Shown piece by piece: positions 23,799 to 29,562 of a stretch of DNA of 29,562 bases. A program made the position numbers and the translations under genes. Every line of letters begins with the position of its first letter. Position 1 is the stretch's first letter. The notes beneath the pieces were generated by a model. The model searched no databases. It saw only the letters and a program-made list of their open reading frames with translations, and was not told where the DNA came from. The stretch is from positions 1 through 29,562 of the forward strand of contig CBDUXP010000049.1 in NCBI GenBank assembly GCA_965371225.1, read 5' to 3'. The DNA is from CBDUXP01 sp965371225 [NCBI: uncultured bacterium]. Its GTDB lineage: Bacteria > Abyssobacteria > SURF-5 > CBDUXP01.

Positions 23799-23986
23799 TT
23801 CGAGACGTCCGCGTCCGAGACCGGAGGTCGCCGCCCCCACATCGGCGGCGCAAACGCCCCTTCGCAGCGCGGCCGTCGCACGCGGTTTCTGAGCAGGCCG
23901 CGGGTGCCGGCGCCTGAGGAGGGTCGCCGGCGTTCGGCGTTTTGGGCCCCCGGCCCGCGCGGCGTTCGGCACTGAGGAGGCGCCTA
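23799..23986 (+). promoter_or_regulatory. rplJ mRNA leader, probable L10 autoregulatory region
   Basis: The long GC-rich leader contains two mirrored sets of motifs. CTGAGGAGG lies at 23914-23922 and again at 23972-23980, where it is the rplJ ribosome site. GGCGTTCGGC lies at 23929-23938 and 23961-23970. GCCG-GCGTT-CGGC (23926-23938) is a hairpin followed by GTTTT. L10-L12 leaders that bind the L10(L12) complex are common in bacteria; assigning that role here rests on position, and I could not confirm the kink-turn. Confidence 0.45.
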
Positions 23987-24514
23987 ATGGCCCGTCCCGA
24001 AAAAGAAGCGATCGTCGCATCGCTGAAAGAAAAATTCCACGGCTCCGCCGCCACGGCGTTTGTCCACTACCAGGGGCTGAACGTCCTCACCATCGGCCAA
24101 TTGCGGGCGAAGTGCCGCGACGCCGGGGTGGAGTTCGTGGTGCGGAAAAACACCCTGGCCAGGCTCGCCGCCCGCGAGTTGGACCTGGAGGACGCGGCCG
24201 CGTATTTCGTCGGCCCGACGGCCTTCGCCTTCCACGGGGACGATCCCACGGCCCCGGCCCGGGTGATCAAGGAGTTTTCCAAGGACGCGCCCACCCTGGA
24301 GTTGAAGGGGGGCTTGCTCGAGGGCGCGGTGTTGGACCAGGCCGGTATGGAACGCCTAGCTGCGATTCCGCCCCGGAACATCTTGCTCTCGCAGTTCGTC
24401 GGCACCCTCCAGGCGCCGATCACCCAGTTGGCCCGGCTGCTGAAAGCCATTCCCACGAATTTGGCGTACGCCCTGGCGGGCGTACGCGACCAGAAAGCGG
24501 AGAGCGCCGGCTGA
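23987..24514 (+). CDS. rplJ: 50S ribosomal protein L10
   Basis: This 175-residue protein forms the base of the ribosomal stalk, binding 23S rRNA and L7/L12 dimers. The N-terminal RNA-binding part has the FVHYQGLNV, LRAKCRDAGVEFVVRKNTL and ELKGGLLEG segments. The C-terminal helix (~145-170) is where L12 dimers attach. The ATG follows GAGGAGG (23974-23980) with a 6-nt spacer. It has its own promoter and leader. rplK and rplA, the usual upstream neighbours, are absent; DUF502 is there instead. Confidence 0.95.
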   Translation: MARPEKEAIVASLKEKFHGSAATAFVHYQGLNVLTIGQLRAKCRDAGVEFVVRKNTLARLAARELDLEDAAAYFVGPTAFAFHGDDPTAPARVIKEFSKDAPTLELKGGLLEGAVLDQAGMERLAAIPPRNILLSQFVGTLQAPITQLARLLKAIPTNLAYALAGVRDQKAESAG

Positions 24515-24538
24515 CGCCCGCGCGTAGGAGATACCACC

Positions 24539-24913
<375 letters not shown>

Positions 24914-24972
24914 CAGTTTCAGCATTGTTGCGCGCCGCCGGCTGGCACCTCGCCGCTCCGCTTGGAGCACCC

Positions 24973-25004
24973 TTGACACGGCCTCGCGCGTGGAGTTAAA
25001 CTCC
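24973..25004 (+). promoter_or_regulatory. Promoter of rpoBC with palindrome over the -10
   Basis: A perfect TTGACA (24973-24978) is followed by 18 nt and TAAACT (24997-25002). The -10 is embedded in the palindrome GGAGT-TAA-ACTCC (24992-25004), itself flanked by GCGC on both sides. The predicted start near 25009 gives a leader of about 120 nt. Confidence 0.6.
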
Positions 25005-25129
25005 GCGCTTACCCTCTGGCCGGATTTGGTGCTCTCTCCTGTCCTCGGTTCGTCCCATGCTGCAGGTCGACGGCCTAGCGCTACGCTGTCGCACGCCTCA
25101 GCTCGCCCTCTCTTTCTGTAAGGAGTCCT

Positions 25130-29065
<3,936 letters not shown>

Positions 29066-29093
29066 GCGGCGCACCACCGCCGGAGGCATCCCC

Positions 29094-29562
29094 GTGGGTC
29101 AATACATCGCGACACGCGACAATAACTTCGACGCCATCCAGATCAAGCTGGCCAGTCCGGAACAGATTCGCGGGTGGTCTCACGGCGAGGTGCGGAAGCC
29201 GGAAACGATCAACTACCGCACGTTCAAGCCGGAAAAGGATGGCCTGTTCTGCGAGCGCATCTTCGGCCCGGTGAAGGACTGGGAGTGCTCGTGCGGCAAG
29301 TACAAGAAGGTCAAGCACCGGGGCATCGTGTGCGACCGCTGCGGCGTCGAGATCACCGAGGCCAAGGTGCGGCGCGACCGCATGGGCCACATCTCCCTCG
29401 CCTCCCCCGTGTCCCACATCTGGTTCTTCAAAACCACCCCGAGCACCATCGGCAATCTGCTGGACCTCATCGTGCGGTCTCTGGAGAAGGTGATCTACTT
29501 AGAGGAAAACGTCGTCGTCGATCCGAAGGAGACGCCGCTCAAGAAGCTGCAGACGCTTACCG
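29094..29562 (+). CDS. rpoC: DNA-directed RNA polymerase subunit beta' (5' part, runs off the window)
   Basis: The first 156 codons are present. The N-terminal zinc-ribbon has its four ligands, Cys65 and Cys67 in ECSCGKY and Cys80 and Cys83 in VCDRCGVE. The preceding [24 protein letters not shown] and the following [17 protein letters not shown] are typical of beta'. The start is GTG, with GGAGG (29082-29086) 7 nt upstream, 28 nt after the rpoB stop. It is cut by the right edge, not broken. Confidence 0.96.
   Translation, partial: MGQYIATRDNNFDAIQIKLASPEQIRGWSHGEVRKPETINYRTFKPEKDGLFCERIFGPVKDWECSCGKYKKVKHRGIVCDRCGVEITEAKVRRDRMGHISLASPVSHIWFFKTTPSTIGNLLDLIVRSLEKVIYLEENVVVDPKETPLKKLQTLT

Overview
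The window is a GC-rich, tightly packed chromosomal segment from a bacterium. It carries bifunctional Rel, the MEP-pathway enzyme IspH, a bactofilin/M23 pair, a PhoH-PgpH-YbeY-CNNM cluster and the rplJ-rplL-rpoB-rpoC block. This mix suits a Gram-negative-type, probably uncultured lineage, perhaps in or near the PVC/Planctomycete/Hydrogenedentes/Omnitrophota group. That placement is a low-confidence inference from gene content and order, since no 16S gene is present. No phage, IS transposase, CRISPR array, rRNA or tRNA was seen.

Layout. (1) 1-309 is a gene-free stretch of tandem hairpin repeats. (2) 310-2904 is a large membrane-anchored Ser/Thr kinase with an unusual active site. Its stop codon lies in a GGATAAG repeat, followed by a nested inverted-repeat element (2921-3027). 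(3) 3168-4325 is an amidohydrolase. It converges on a minus-strand group of bifunctional (p)ppGpp synthetase/hydrolase, a DJ-1/PfpI protein resembling isonitrile hydratase, and RecJ (4361-8942). (4) 9165-10004 is a lone endonuclease/exonuclease/phosphatase-fold enzyme with an inverted repeat over its promoter. (5) 10073-12671 is a translationally coupled minus-strand operon mtnA-cmk-ispH. (6) After a ~500 bp non-coding gap with an AT-rich island and a strong promoter, everything to the right end is on the plus strand: M23 peptidase and bactofilin (cell-wall shape), mnmA, LysM protein, phoH, pgpH-like HD phosphohydrolase, ybeY, two tandem CNNM/CorC paralogues, DUF502, then rplJ, rplL, rpoB and the start of rpoC.

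Most interesting points. The kinase at 310 has the hallmark of eukaryotic WNK ('with no lysine') kinases: the VAIK lysine is Ala, and a Lys sits in the third-glycine position of the glycine-rich loop (GEGGFKRV). Five genes (kinase, rel, recJ, mtnA, lysM gene) have a -10-like hexamer ending only 6-9 nt before the start codon and no Shine-Dalgarno sequence, so they look leaderless, whereas most operon-internal and long-leader genes have clear GGAGG-type sites. Several promoters share a GG-preceded -10 of the form TAnACT. Other leads are a compensatory base change in the left-edge hairpin repeat, a possible metabolic link between MtnA and IspH, a natural His at the RpoB position equivalent to E. 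coli Gln513, and a structured rplJ leader with a duplicated SD-like motif.
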